Source: Bacteriovoracaceae bacterium UBA6144 (lineage in GTDB: Bacteria > Bdellovibrionota > Bacteriovoracia > Bacteriovoracales > Bacteriovoracaceae). Taken from it: DNA of 6,969 nt. Both the position numbers and the translations under genes were made by a program. Of the stretch, positions 1 to 6,782 are shown piece after piece. The stretch spans positions 13,198 to 20,166 of the forward strand of contig DIVA01000129.1 of assembly GCA_002435705.1 (NCBI GenBank), in the 5' to 3' direction. Every line of letters begins with the position of its first letter. Within the stretch, counting starts at the first letter, position 1. The notes beneath the pieces are model-generated. The model worked only from the letters and a program-made list of their open reading frames with translations, was not told the DNA's origin and did no database searches.

Positions 1-498
1 ACCTCCTTTTCTTCTATTTTCGTCTCGGCAGAAGTCGATGACACCATCGAAGTCGAAGTGTTGGATAAAGATCTCCGTGTGGATGTCTATCGATCAGGAG
101 GCGCGGGTGGACAGTCGGTGAACACCGCCGACTCGGCTGTGCGCTTAACACACTTTCCGACGGGAATCGTGGTCGCTTGCCAGCAGGAGAGATCCCAACT
201 GCAAAATAAAATTAAAGCGATGAAGATTTTGAAGAGTCGTATCTATGAATACGAGCTGGAAAAACGCCGGCAGGCGCAAAATGAAATTGAAGCCGGCAAG
301 AAAGACAATGCTTGGGGATCGCAGATTCGATCCTATGTTCTACACCCTTACAAACTAGTCAAAGATCACCGCACAGGTTTTACCAGCTCACAAGCTGAGA
401 CGGTGCTGGATGGTGATCTGGATGATTTTATGAAAGCCTTCCTCCAGTGGCAAAGCCTTGGTGGTAAACCGATCGAAGGAGATAGCGATGAGCTCTAA
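1..498 (+). CDS. prfB: Peptide chain release factor 2 (RF2), C-terminal part; 5' end outside window
   Basis: Frame 1 is open from the first base to TAA at 496-498, giving 165 visible residues; the gene starts upstream of the window. RF2 acts in the ribosomal A site, recognising UGA and UAA stop codons and triggering release of the finished protein. The catalytic GGQ loop is visible (bases 106-114) within RSGGAGGQSVNTADSAVR, followed by the conserved PTGIVV and ERSQ segments and WGSQIRSYVL. The ending VLDGDLDDF and the upstream VDDTIEVEV favour RF2 over RF1. The stop-codon-reading SPF loop and any programmed frameshift site lie upstream and cannot be checked. Serine follows GGQ where E. coli RF2 has histidine. 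The last 11 bases overlap lysS, so the two are probably co-transcribed. Family identity is secure; the RF2 over RF1 choice is strong. Confidence 0.93.
   Translation, partial: TSFSSIFVSAEVDDTIEVEVLDKDLRVDVYRSGGAGGQSVNTADSAVRLTHFPTGIVVACQQERSQLQNKIKAMKILKSRIYEYELEKRRQAQNEIEAGKKDNAWGSQIRSYVLHPYKLVKDHRTGFTSSQAETVLDGDLDDFMKAFLQWQSLGGKPIEGDSDEL
476..481 (+). promoter_or_regulatory. Ribosome binding site of lysS
   Basis: AAGGAG sits six bases before the ATG at 488, inside the last codons of prfB. It decides the lysS start: an in-frame GTG at 458 lies upstream of this site and would add ten residues from the prfB overlap with no comparable ribosome binding site. Confidence 0.85.
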
Positions 499-2038
499 AG
501 AAACCCATGTGAAACGTTGGACGGAACACTTCTCTGAACAGATGTTGGTGCGTCTCGAAAAACGTGGAAAACTCGAAGAATTAAAACTTCAAGGTGGAGC
601 TTACAAGAATCACTTGAAGCCAGACACGACCTTTAAGCACCTCTCTGATCTTTATGGTGCCCTTGAAAAAGAAGCCATCGGTCAGACTCCAGATTTCAAA
701 GTCTCAGGCCGTGTGCTCATGGTGCGAGACTTTGGTAAAGCGGCTTTCTTGACCTGTGATGACGGAACTCAACGCTTCCAGCTTTATGTCAAAAAGGACA
801 TCTGTTCTGAGGAGGGGTTCTCTCAATATAAGCTGCTTGATTATGGTGATATCGTTTGGGCTTCGGGAGATGTTTTTAAAACCAACAAAGGGGAACTCTC
901 GCTTAACTGTAAAGACTTCTCAATCCTGTCAAAAAGTATCCGTCCCTTGCCAGAGAAATTTCATGGTCTGACTGATGCGGAACTTCGCTATCGTATGCGC
1001 TATGTGGATCTCGCCATGAACCCAGAGGTGAGAGATACATTGAAGCAGCGCTCGCAAATTGTGCGCTATATCCGCGAATACTTTTATGCAAAAGATTTTC
1101 TAGAAGTTGAAACTCCCATGATGCACTCAATTGCCGGTGGAGCAGCGGCCCGTCCATTTAAGACTCACCACAATGCTCTCGACATGGAACTGCACATGCG
1201 GATCGCCCCCGAGTTGCACCTCAAGCGTTTGATCGTTGGTGGGTTTAATAAAGTATTTGAAATGAATCGCTGCTTTCGAAATGAAGGTTTATCGCTGAAG
1301 CATAATCCAGAGTTTACTTCAATTGAGTTTTACTGGGCCTATGCCAATTTTGAAGATTTGGTCCAGCTGACCGAAGATTTGATCAGCGGTTTAGGTCGTG
1401 ATGTGATTAAAAAAGAAGAGATCACCTTCGGTGATAAAACGATCTCGCTCAAGCCTCCTTATGCTCGTATGACGATGCGTGAAGCGGTGGCGAAACACAC
1501 GAACTCCACCATGGAGCAAGTGATGGAGATGGCCCACTTGAAGTCACTTCTTAAGGGCTGTGAGATTGATCCAAAAACCATTAATGCTGCTGGTTGGGGA
1601 AAACTTCTGACTATCTGTTTTGAAGAATTCGCTGAAAAACATCTTATTCAGCCTACTTTTATCACGGAATATCCAACCGAAGTTTCTCCACTTTCTCGTC
1701 GTAATGATCTCCATCCTGAATTTGTCGACCGTTTTGAGTTTTTCATGAATGGTTGGGAAATTGCGAACGCCTTTTCTGAGCTCAACAATCCTACAGATCA
1801 GCTGGATCGATTTGCCGATCAAGCCGTGGCCAAGGAGGCTGGTGATGATGAAGCCAGTGATGTGGACTATGATTTCGTGAGAGCTCTAGAGTACGGTATG
1901 CCTCCCACAGCAGGACAAGGAATTGGTATCGATCGTCTGGTAATGGTGCTCACTGACAGCGCCACTATTCGAGACGTGATTCTCTTCCCATTATTAAAGA
2001 AAGAGAATTTCGGCGCCCATGAGTCGACCGAAGAATAA
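488..2038 (+). CDS. lysS: Lysyl-tRNA synthetase, class II
   Basis: A cytoplasmic enzyme of 516 residues (E. coli LysS is about 505) that attaches lysine to tRNA-Lys using ATP. After an N-terminal helical lead-in, residues ~70-150 form the OB-fold anticodon-binding domain (FKVSGRVLMVRDFGKAAF). The class II catalytic core follows: motif 1 around 200-212 (FLEVETPMM), motif 2 around 260-283 (FRNEGLSLKHNPEFTSIEFY, with Arg264), and motif 3 around 476-486 (GQGIGIDRLVM, with Arg483). The segments EYPTEVSPLSRRND (394-407) and NAFSELNNPTDQLDRF (427-442) are typical of LysRS and separate it from AspRS and AsnRS. The ATG at 488 is chosen because of the AAGGAG just upstream. The gene overlaps prfB by 11 nt, a pairing also seen in other bacteria, and its TAA directly abuts the next ATG. 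No key residue appears to be missing. Confidence 0.97.
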   Translation: MSSKETHVKRWTEHFSEQMLVRLEKRGKLEELKLQGGAYKNHLKPDTTFKHLSDLYGALEKEAIGQTPDFKVSGRVLMVRDFGKAAFLTCDDGTQRFQLYVKKDICSEEGFSQYKLLDYGDIVWASGDVFKTNKGELSLNCKDFSILSKSIRPLPEKFHGLTDAELRYRMRYVDLAMNPEVRDTLKQRSQIVRYIREYFYAKDFLEVETPMMHSIAGGAAARPFKTHHNALDMELHMRIAPELHLKRLIVGGFNKVFEMNRCFRNEGLSLKHNPEFTSIEFYWAYANFEDLVQLTEDLISGLGRDVIKKEEITFGDKTISLKPPYARMTMREAVAKHTNSTMEQVMEMAHLKSLLKGCEIDPKTINAAGWGKLLTICFEEFAEKHLIQPTFITEYPTEVSPLSRRNDLHPEFVDRFEFFMNGWEIANAFSELNNPTDQLDRFADQAVAKEAGDDEASDVDYDFVRALEYGMPPTAGQGIGIDRLVMVLTDSATIRDVILFPLLKKENFGAHESTEE

Positions 2039-3223
2039 ATGAGAAAAAGTCTGCTGGGTTCTCTGACGCTGATTTTTTTTGACCAGGCCAATATCTGGCG
2101 ATTAATGCTCTTGAGTGTATTTGGCTATGCTTTTTCTCTTTCGGTGATTCTCTCAACCATTGGGATCATGGATGGATTTGAATCCAGCTTAAAATCTGGT
2201 CTCAAGCTCTCCTCTGGGGATGCGATTTTAACCAGTAAAAATGGATTCTTTGAGCTCAAAGAAGAAACCCTCCAAGAGCTGCAGTTTCACGGTGTCCAAA
2301 AGCTCTCATCCTTAGTGCAAGCGGAAGCTTTCGCTGTTTCGTCTTCTCAGTCACAAGGGGTGCTGGTCCGCGGAGTGGATAAAGAAGAATTCCTGGCCGT
2401 AACAGGACTTAATCTTAAACTCGAGAGTGATCAGGATGTGGTTCTCGGAGAAAGTCTCGCACAGCGCTGGAAACTTTCACTTGGCGATGATTTTACCCTG
2501 ATGATCGCTCGTGGCGGAGAAGGTGAGCCTCCTCAACTCTTGAGGCTCAAGCTCTCTGGTCTTGTTCGTCATGGAATTCATGAAAAAGATATGCGATTTG
2601 TGTATGTGCAAAAGAGCCTTCTACAAGAAGTTCTAGGGGTGCGTGATCGGTTAAATATGGCCCTTCTCGTTTTAAGTGATAAGTCTCACTTTGATCTCAC
2701 CACCCAGATCCGAGAGTTAGGTTTCTCCATGGGATCTCCGTGGATGATCAAGGCCAGTTGGCAAGAATTCGCTAGTCTGCTTGAGGCGGTGGAAGTTGAA
2801 AAACGCTCGATTGCGATTGTTTTACAGATCATCGTCGTGGTGGCAGTTTTCAACATTGCTGCATTTCTCGTGAGCCTACGATCTCGTAAATTACGAGAGT
2901 TCTTTTTGATCAGGGCCTTAGGAATGCCCTTAAAAAAACTCTATAGCTTTTCATTTCTCCTGTTGGTTTTTTTGTGGGCCCTCTCTTGTATGGGAGCCAT
3001 CTATCTCGTGAAACTTTTTGATTACATCCTGCAAAATGCTTCTTTTCTGCAGATCCCAGGCGAGATTTATGTCATTGATCGGCTTAACGTTATTTTGAGT
3101 TGGAATAATTACTTGCTGGTTTTCAGTCTTGCTTTTGTTTGGATGATGGTGCTGGGAGTTTATGGTCTCATCAAGCTTCGTAAGCAGACACTTATTTCTG
3201 GATTGAGGATGGAGTTTCAATAA
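2039..3223 (+). CDS. lolC: LolC/LolE-type lipoprotein-releasing permease (FtsX domain)
   Basis: A 394-residue inner-membrane protein, close to LolC/LolE in length (~400). With LolD it should form the ABC transporter that pulls lipoproteins out of the inner membrane. Topology by hydrophobicity: TM1 at ~20-43, a large periplasmic domain at ~45-255, then three segments at ~258-280, ~302-325 and ~356-378, the 1+3 plan of the family. Recognisable marks are the IMDGFE segment after TM1, FNIAAFLVSL in TM2, the cytoplasmic coupling stretch ending FFLIRALGM (288-296), and IPGEIYVIDRLNV (339-351), equivalent to the LolC/E Y-x-I-D motif. It is divergent: the N-terminus lacks the usual Arg-rich R-Y-L-R-type lead and the coupling loop is SRKLREFFLIRALG, not the common E-K-x-x-[ED]-I-A-V-L form. 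The ATG directly follows the lysS TAA with only weak Shine-Dalgarno character, suggesting translational coupling. LolC, LolE or a single LolF-type permease cannot be told apart here, so the symbol is provisional. Confidence 0.85.
   Translation: MRKSLLGSLTLIFFDQANIWRLMLLSVFGYAFSLSVILSTIGIMDGFESSLKSGLKLSSGDAILTSKNGFFELKEETLQELQFHGVQKLSSLVQAEAFAVSSSQSQGVLVRGVDKEEFLAVTGLNLKLESDQDVVLGESLAQRWKLSLGDDFTLMIARGGEGEPPQLLRLKLSGLVRHGIHEKDMRFVYVQKSLLQEVLGVRDRLNMALLVLSDKSHFDLTTQIRELGFSMGSPWMIKASWQEFASLLEAVEVEKRSIAIVLQIIVVVAVFNIAAFLVSLRSRKLREFFLIRALGMPLKKLYSFSFLLLVFLWALSCMGAIYLVKLFDYILQNASFLQIPGEIYVIDRLNVILSWNNYLLVFSLAFVWMMVLGVYGLIKLRKQTLISGLRMEFQ
3211..3214 (+). promoter_or_regulatory. Ribosome binding site of lolD
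   Basis: GGAG lies eight bases before the lolD ATG at 3223, inside the last codons of the permease gene. It supports the start that overlaps the permease stop codon (TAATG). Confidence 0.7.
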
Positions 3224-3876
3224 TGATTGAAGTTAAAGATGTTTATAAAACTTATCTTTCACAACCTGTGCTTAAGGGCATCAATCTTAAAATTGATGCA
3301 GGGGAGACCTTGGCGATTAGAGGGGCTTCAGGCTCTGGAAAATCCACTCTACTTTATATGCTGGGTGGACTTGAGCGACCAGACAAGGGAGAGGTCGTCG
3401 TTAACTCACATCGTATTAATAAAATGAATGATGAGGAGCTGGCACTCTTTCGCAACACCCACATCGGATTTGTTTTTCAATTTCACTTTTTGCTCCCCTC
3501 TCTCACCGCGAGGGCCAATATTCTGCTTCCTTCACGCTTGGGAGATCATTCGGCTAAAGAAGTTGAGAAGCGAATATTAGAATTATCACAGCGTCTGGGT
3601 GTTGAGGCCTGCTTGGATAAATGGCCCCATCAGCTTTCTGGCGGAGAGCAGCAGAGAATTAATTTAGTAAGGGCCCTCTCGTTGCGTCCTAAGCTGCTGC
3701 TTTGCGACGAACCCACAGGCAATCTTGACTCTAGAAATTCCGCTAATGTGGTTCATCTCCTTAAAGAGTTATCCACAGAGACAAATTGTACTCTGATCGT
3801 GGTCACGCATGATGATTCTGTCGCGAGTGCTTTCAATCGAAAGATCGTGATTGAAGATGGTGTAATTATCCTATAG
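3223..3876 (+). CDS. lolD: Lipoprotein-releasing ABC transporter ATP-binding protein
   Basis: A cytoplasmic ATPase of 217 residues (E. coli LolD is 233) that powers lipoprotein extraction by the permease encoded just upstream. All ABC motifs are present in order: Walker A GASGSGKST (34-42), Q-loop with Gln86 in FQFHFLLP, signature LSGGEQQR (138-145), Walker B LLLCDEP (158-164, catalytic Glu163), D-loop around NLDS (167-170) and H-loop His196 in VTHD. The FQFHFLLP stretch is close to the Q-F-H-x-L-L-P form typical of LolD. Membership of the wider MacB/LolD/FtsE group is certain; LolD is preferred because of the LolC/E-type partner and the bamA-skp-lpxD neighbours. After the signature it reads INLVRAL where V-A-I-A-R-A-L is common, a mild divergence. 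The start overlaps the permease stop by one base, so translation is probably coupled and the subunits made in balance. Confidence 0.93.
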   Translation: MIEVKDVYKTYLSQPVLKGINLKIDAGETLAIRGASGSGKSTLLYMLGGLERPDKGEVVVNSHRINKMNDEELALFRNTHIGFVFQFHFLLPSLTARANILLPSRLGDHSAKEVEKRILELSQRLGVEACLDKWPHQLSGGEQQRINLVRALSLRPKLLLCDEPTGNLDSRNSANVVHLLKELSTETNCTLIVVTHDDSVASAFNRKIVIEDGVIIL

Positions 3877-3891
3877 CATAGGTTAATTTTT
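3864..3891 (+). terminator. Possible weak terminator or attenuator at the end of lolD
   Basis: An AT-rich inverted repeat spans the lolD stop codon. The left arm AATTATCCTAT (3864-3874) pairs with ATAGGTTAATT (3878-3888) across a 3-nt loop, with one T-T mismatch in the middle. A run of five Ts covers 3887-3891, its first two in the stem. The stem is weak (two G-C pairs) and the loop small, so it may be only a partial terminator or a chance palindrome. It lies just before the largest gap of the cluster (45 nt), where a transcript boundary would be plausible. Confidence 0.3.
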
Positions 3892-3908
3892 AGTCTTTTC
3901 AAGAATTT

Positions 3909-3913
3909 AAGAG
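3909..3913 (+). promoter_or_regulatory. Probable ribosome binding site of bamA
   Basis: AAGAG lies eight bases before the ATG at 3922. It is a moderate match only, but it supports this start, which is also immediately followed by a good signal peptide. Confidence 0.5.
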
Positions 3914-3921
3914 ATTTACTG

Positions 3922-6234
3922 ATGAGTGTAAAAAACCTCAATAGGTTTTTATTTTTTATAGTTTTATGTCTTTCACTGAGTGTTCCTGCTCAGGCCCAAG
4001 AACTCATAGGCCCCATCAAAGAACTTTTCCGCGTCGACAGCATTGAGGTGGAAGGTAACCGAAAGGTTGAGATTGAAGCCATCCTTGAAAAATTAAGTAT
4101 TAAGCGCGACGAAGTGATCGACAACTATCTGGTGCGCAAAGATATCCAGCGTATTTTTGAAATGAAGTATTTTGACCAGGTCGAAGCTTGGCATAAAAAG
4201 AGTGCTGATAAAAATATTCTGCTTTTCCGGGTTAAAGAAAAACCTTTGATTAATAAAGTTGAGTTCAAAGGTAATGATGAAATCAACGATGATGATCTAA
4301 AAGAGCAAATTAAAACCAAAGAGTTTCAAATCCTCGATGTGGCCACACTGAAGGCCGACACAATCGCCCTGATGAAGCATTATGAGGAGAAGGGATTCTT
4401 CATTGCTCAAGCCACTTACACGCTCACCGAGCAAGATAATGGCACAGTTACCGTCACCTTCAATATTAAAGAATGGGACAAGGTGATGATCAAAAAGATT
4501 ACCATCTTGGGTAACAAAGCACTGGGTGATCAAGAGCTCAAAGGCTTCATGCAGACTCAGGAAGAAACCCTCTTCTCGGGGATTTCTGGATCAGGCAATT
4601 TTAAAGAAGTAAATTTTCAAACAGACGTCGAGCGTCTGAAGTATTTGTATAAAACCCGTGGGTATCTACAAGTTAATATTTCAAACCCTATTGTCACTGT
4701 TTCGGAAGATAAGAAATGGATCTTCATTACACTTCAGATCACCGAAGGTCCTCAGTTCACGGTCAACAACGTTTACTACAATGGAGAGCTCCTTTTTACT
4801 GAAAATGAGATGAATGAAAAAGTGAAGCTCAAGCCTGAGGATATCTATAACGAAGAAAATCTGCGTTTAGATATCCAGACCTTAACTGAGATGTATCAAG
4901 ACAAAGGTTATGCCTTTGCGAACGTGCTCAGAACGCTCGAGATCGTGCCCGGTGAAAATAAGGTCGACGTGATCTTCTCTTTTGAGAAAGGTAAAATCTG
5001 CTATTTTGGTAAGATCATCGTCAAAGGGAATACCAAAACGCGTGATAAGGTTGTCCGTCGAGAACTTCGAATTTACGAAGGTCAGATGTACTCGGGCTCG
5101 CAGCTAAGAATCTCTCGTGAAAACGTTAACCGTCTGGGCTTCTTTCAGCCCGAGAGTGTGATCTTTAATACGGTCGCTCAGAAGGGTAAAGACAACGTCC
5201 TGGATGTGGAGATCTCGATTCAAGAGCGCGCCACTGGTCAGATCAGTGTCGGTGCTGGTTACTCCACAGCTACCCAGGGTTTTGTGCAGGCGAGCATTGC
5301 GCAGAATAACTTTCGTGGCTTAGGTCAGAACGTAAACTTCAACCTCTCCTTAGCTCAACAGCAACAGATTTATAACTTCGGTTTCACAGAGCCCTACTTC
5401 CTCGATACGAAATGGACGGCAGGAGCTGACTACTTTAGAACTTTCTCAAACTTTATTCGCTCCTTTAGTTTTGAAAAGCACGGATTTAATCTCAGAGTGG
5501 GTTATCCTATTTTTGAATACACTCGACTTTTCCTCACTTACCGCTATGAAGACAACCAGATCGGAAACGTCTCGAATCCAACCATTGATCCTGCGCTTGA
5601 GAACGGATCTTCTGGTGCTGTTCAGGCTTCATTGATCAACGATAAGAGAAACAATATTTTTGAACCAACCGCTGGGCATTACGCCTCAACGTCTCTTGAA
5701 TATGTAGGTGCTGGGGGAATTCAACGCTGGGTAAGAGGGGATGTTGAGGGGCGCTACTATAAGCCGGTATGGGGTGATCTTGTGTTTAGAACACGTACAT
5801 CTCTCTCACAAATTTTTCGCACAACAGATAGAGGCATTCCTCGTATTGAAAGATTTTCTATGGGGGGAGCTCGTAACATGCGTGGCTTCCAGCTCGAAGA
5901 TATCGGTCCTCTGATCCAGGCAAAAAATTTAAATACCGGGGCGACTGACACCTTTAACCGAGGTGGTTTGACGCAGCTTCTTTCAACTTATGAATTTGAA
6001 CACCCAATGATCAAGGAAGCTGGACTAAAATGGGTGGTCTTTGCGGATCTCGGTAATGTCTGGGAAGACCGCATTGGAAAAGATGACGACTATTCTGTGC
6101 GTGCTAACTATGGCTTTGGTTTTAGATGGTTTTCGCCTATCGGAGTTTTACGTTTTGAGTTTGGTTTCCCACTGAATAAGAGAGAGACTGAAGCACCGAA
6201 CCAATTTCACTTTGACATAGGACAACTGTTCTAA
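3922..6234 (+). CDS. bamA: Outer membrane protein assembly factor BamA
   Basis: The central subunit of the BAM complex, which folds and inserts beta-barrel proteins into the outer membrane. It has 770 residues (E. coli BamA is 810). Residues 1-25 form a signal peptide ending AQA before QELIG. Five POTRA repeats follow at about 36-108, 109-187, 188-278, 279-358 and 359-436; their starts are marked by VDSIEVEGN, INKVEFKGN, IKKITILGN, VNNVYYNGE and FGKIIVKGN. The Omp85 beta barrel begins near residue 438 (GQISVGAGYST) and runs to the terminal phenylalanine of FDIGQLF, the usual outer-membrane C-terminal signal. The loop-6 motif is MRGF (653-656), preceded by GGARN; E. coli has V-R-G-F. Glu691 and Asp709 (in FADLGNVW) align by eye with the barrel residues contacting the loop-6 arginine. 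The mature protein has one cysteine, Cys360, at the POTRA4/5 junction. Downstream skp encodes a partner chaperone. Confidence 0.96.
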   Translation: MSVKNLNRFLFFIVLCLSLSVPAQAQELIGPIKELFRVDSIEVEGNRKVEIEAILEKLSIKRDEVIDNYLVRKDIQRIFEMKYFDQVEAWHKKSADKNILLFRVKEKPLINKVEFKGNDEINDDDLKEQIKTKEFQILDVATLKADTIALMKHYEEKGFFIAQATYTLTEQDNGTVTVTFNIKEWDKVMIKKITILGNKALGDQELKGFMQTQEETLFSGISGSGNFKEVNFQTDVERLKYLYKTRGYLQVNISNPIVTVSEDKKWIFITLQITEGPQFTVNNVYYNGELLFTENEMNEKVKLKPEDIYNEENLRLDIQTLTEMYQDKGYAFANVLRTLEIVPGENKVDVIFSFEKGKICYFGKIIVKGNTKTRDKVVRRELRIYEGQMYSGSQLRISRENVNRLGFFQPESVIFNTVAQKGKDNVLDVEISIQERATGQISVGAGYSTATQGFVQASIAQNNFRGLGQNVNFNLSLAQQQQIYNFGFTEPYFLDTKWTAGADYFRTFSNFIRSFSFEKHGFNLRVGYPIFEYTRLFLTYRYEDNQIGNVSNPTIDPALENGSSGAVQASLINDKRNNIFEPTAGHYASTSLEYVGAGGIQRWVRGDVEGRYYKPVWGDLVFRTRTSLSQIFRTTDRGIPRIERFSMGGARNMRGFQLEDIGPLIQAKNLNTGATDTFNRGGLTQLLSTYEFEHPMIKEAGLKWVVFADLGNVWEDRIGKDDDYSVRANYGFGFRWFSPIGVLRFEFGFPLNKRETEAPNQFHFDIGQLF

Positions 6235-6259
6235 AAATGATAACTTTAAAAAAAATCTC

Positions 6260-6265
6260 AAGGAG
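6260..6265 (+). promoter_or_regulatory. Ribosome binding site of skp
   Basis: AAGGAG is seven bases before the ATG at 6273. It decides the skp start: an in-frame ATG at 6237 would place twelve extra residues (MITLKKISRRFS) ahead of the signal peptide and would put this ribosome binding site inside the coding region. Confidence 0.85.
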
Positions 6266-6272
6266 ATTCTCG

Positions 6273-6782
6273 ATGAAATGGATGATGTCTTTATTCGCAC
6301 TTGTTTTATGCGTTTCTGCTCAAGCCTCTGTGACCGTTGGTCTCGTGGATGTACAAAAAGTTTTGACCTCCATCAAGGAAGGCCAAAATGTGATGAAGTC
6401 TCTTGAGAAATCTTTTAACACAAAAAAAGAAACTCTCAAAAAAGACGAAGATAAAATCAAAAAAGCCGGTGAAGATCTCAAGAAGCAGGCAGCCGTACTA
6501 AGTGACCAGGCCCGTCTCAACAAAGAGCGTGAAATTCAAGAAGAGATTCTTAAGGTTCAGGGTAAAGCGGCTGATTACCAACGCGATATGCAGAAGATGG
6601 AAAACGATCTGAAGCGTCCCATCATCGATAAGCTTCGTCCTATCATCGAAGACGTTTCTAAGGCTGCGGGAGTCTCTATGACTTTTGAGCTTGGTAGCGC
6701 ACCCATCATCTATGCCGAGTCCAAAAAGGATCTCACAGATGAAGTGGTCAAGGCCTACGATAAAAAATATCCGGTGAAGTAA
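6273..6782 (+). CDS. skp: OmpH/Skp-family periplasmic chaperone
   Basis: A 169-residue secreted protein (E. coli Skp precursor is 161) expected to hold unfolded outer-membrane proteins in the periplasm and hand them to BamA. Residues 1-18 are a signal peptide (MKWMMSLFALVLCVSAQA) with cleavage before SVTVGLVDV. The mature protein begins with a short beta segment, GLVDVQKVL, typical of OmpH. Residues ~33-115 are a long, very Lys/Glu/Gln-rich helical stretch matching the paired-helix tentacles of the Skp trimer. It closes with a beta/helix end, FELGSAPIIYAESKKDLTDEVVKAYDKKY, where the P-I-I-Y-A and D-L-T-D-E-V segments are family hallmarks. The signal-peptide cysteine (13) is not in a proper lipobox, so this is not a lipoprotein. 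The position between bamA and lpxD is the classic one. The stop overlaps the next ATG by one base. Confidence 0.93.
   Translation: MKWMMSLFALVLCVSAQASVTVGLVDVQKVLTSIKEGQNVMKSLEKSFNTKKETLKKDEDKIKKAGEDLKKQAAVLSDQARLNKEREIQEEILKVQGKAADYQRDMQKMENDLKRPIIDKLRPIIEDVSKAAGVSMTFELGSAPIIYAESKKDLTDEVVKAYDKKYPVK

Noticed and set aside
458..487. GTG start for lysS giving a ten-residue longer N-terminus
   Set aside because: The AAGGAG at 476-481 is correctly placed for the ATG at 488, and the extra residues come from a region already coding for the prfB end.
903..1157. Minus-strand open frame of 84 codons within lysS, and similar antisense frames elsewhere
   Set aside because: They lie wholly or almost wholly opposite well-conserved genes, have no ribosome binding site or recognisable domain, and look like shadows of the sense codons.
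6212..6238. TTGACA at 6212-6217 as a -35 box for a skp promoter
   Set aside because: No good -10 box at 16-18 bases; the nearest A/T-rich hexamers give spacers of about 14-15 or 21, and the hexamer is explained by the BamA C-terminal codons.
6237..6272. ATG at 6237 as the skp start
   Set aside because: It would put twelve residues in front of a complete signal peptide and has no ribosome binding site; the ATG at 6273 has an ideal AAGGAG seven bases upstream.
6308..6312. Skp signal-peptide cysteine as a lipoprotein acylation site
   Set aside because: The residues before Cys13 (L-V-L) do not fit a lipobox, since the position just before the cysteine should be small; the AQA cleavage site five residues later fits better.
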